From assembly GCA_035352715.1 (NCBI GenBank), contig DAOPYE010000121.1:1-6426 (forward strand): a DNA stretch of 6,426 nucleotides. The letters are read 5' to 3'. How positions within the stretch are numbered: position 1 is the stretch's first letter; each line of letters starts with the position of its first letter. Shown in pieces: positions 5,854 to 6,426 of the stretch. This DNA comes from DAOPYE01 sp035352715 (lineage in GTDB: Bacteria > Acidobacteriota > Holophagae > Holophagales > Holophagaceae). Under the pieces are notes generated by a model, which was not told where the DNA came from, ran no database searches, and worked only from the letters and a program-made list of their open reading frames with translations. The position numbers and the translations under genes were made by a program.

Positions 5854-6426
5854 ATGGCAGCCATCAAGCGCAAGGGCGCTGTCCACAAGGCCGCTGACAA
5901 GACGGGAAAGCACGATGATCCGCCGTTCCGGAAGATCCTCGTCGCCAACCGGGGCGAGATCGCGCTGCGCGTGATCCTCGCGTGCAAGGAACTCGGCATC
6001 CAGACCGTCGCCGTCTATTCCGAAGCCGATCGCCACGCGTTGCATGTGCGATTTGCGGACGAGGAGGTCTGCATCGGCCCGGCCCCCAGCGGCAAGTCCT
6101 ACCTGAATATCCCCCAGGTCATCGCCGCCGCGGAGATCACCGGCGCGGAGGCCATCCATCCCGGCTACGGATTCCTGTCCGAGAATCCGCACTTCGTGGA
6201 TGTCTGCCAGGCGTGCGGCATCACCTTCGTGGGGCCCAACGCCGACATCATCCGGATGATGGGCAACAAGGCGCAGGCCAAGGCCACCATGAAGGCCGCT
6301 GGCGTCCCCATGATGCCCGGCTCCGATGGCGTGGTGGAAACGGTTGAGGAAGCCCTGGTGGAAGCCGAGCGCATCGGCTATCCCGTCATCGTGAAGGCCA
6401 GCGCGGGCGGCGGCGGACGCGGCATG
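5854..6426 (+). CDS. accC: Biotin carboxylase subunit of acetyl-CoA carboxylase (3' end outside window)
   Basis: AccC uses ATP and bicarbonate to carboxylate biotin on AccB. The window holds 191 codons, all open, of a gene usually about 450 codons long. Recognised parts are KILVANRGEIALRVI (27-41), which opens the biotin carboxylase N-terminal domain, IHPGYGFLSEN (101-111), GPNADIIRMMGNKAQAK (127-143) with the likely nucleotide-contacting Lys139, GSDG (156-159), and VIVKASAGGGGRGM (178-191), the ATP-binding Lys181 and glycine-rich lid loop, where the window stops. Family members normally begin right at the ILVANRGEIA strand; here about 24 extra residues, rich in Lys and Asp (MAAIKRKGAVHKAADKTG), precede it. 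No ATG, GTG or TTG lies in frame between 5854 and the conserved start, so the extension is probably real. There is no clear ribosome-binding site, which suits coupling to accB four bases upstream. A carboxylase of another substrate is possible but less likely next to accB. Confidence 0.95.
   Translation, partial: MAAIKRKGAVHKAADKTGKHDDPPFRKILVANRGEIALRVILACKELGIQTVAVYSEADRHALHVRFADEEVCIGPAPSGKSYLNIPQVIAAAEITGAEAIHPGYGFLSENPHFVDVCQACGITFVGPNADIIRMMGNKAQAKATMKAAGVPMMPGSDGVVETVEEALVEAERIGYPVIVKASAGGGGRGM

Overview
The window is an ordinary stretch of high-GC (roughly 65% by eye) bacterial chromosome, densely coding on both strands. I see no mobile element, tRNA, rRNA, CRISPR array or prophage gene. 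A Gram-negative-type cell is suggested by two proteins with Sec-type signal peptides, one of them a GH3 beta-glucosidase of the periplasmic kind. The wording of MiaA, NusB and AccB is reminiscent of Acidobacteriota, perhaps the Holophaga/Geothrix group. That is a tentative impression without any database search.

Left part (1-1326). A tRNA dimethylallyltransferase gene (miaA) reads leftward and its 3' end lies outside the window. A short 74-bp gap separates it from a divergent gene for a small secreted protein of unknown function (signal peptide, Ala/Pro-rich linker, Met-containing C-terminal part).

Middle part (1328-4169). A leftward gene encodes an exported GH3 beta-glucosidase and converges on the secreted-protein gene with a single base between the two stop codons. 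Across a 190-bp divergent intergenic region lies a rightward single-domain VOC (glyoxalase-fold) protein with a complete metal-ligand set.

Right part (4256-6426). A rightward housekeeping operon runs ribH - nusB - accB - accC: lumazine synthase (riboflavin), transcription antitermination factor NusB, and the biotin carboxyl carrier protein and biotin carboxylase of acetyl-CoA carboxylase. The ribH/nusB and nusB/accB junctions are both TAATG stop-start overlaps, and accC starts four bases after the accB stop, so transcription and translation are almost certainly coupled. accC runs off the right edge just after the glycine-rich ATP-grasp loop. The operon links FMN/FAD supply, rRNA antitermination and the first step of fatty-acid synthesis, all growth-rate-linked functions. 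No FMN riboswitch is visible ahead of ribH.

I found no convincing new biological system. The items most worth a second look are the unknown secreted protein, the tightly coupled four-gene operon, the N-terminal extension of AccC, the C-terminal tail of NusB and the variant DPFQ motif in MiaA.
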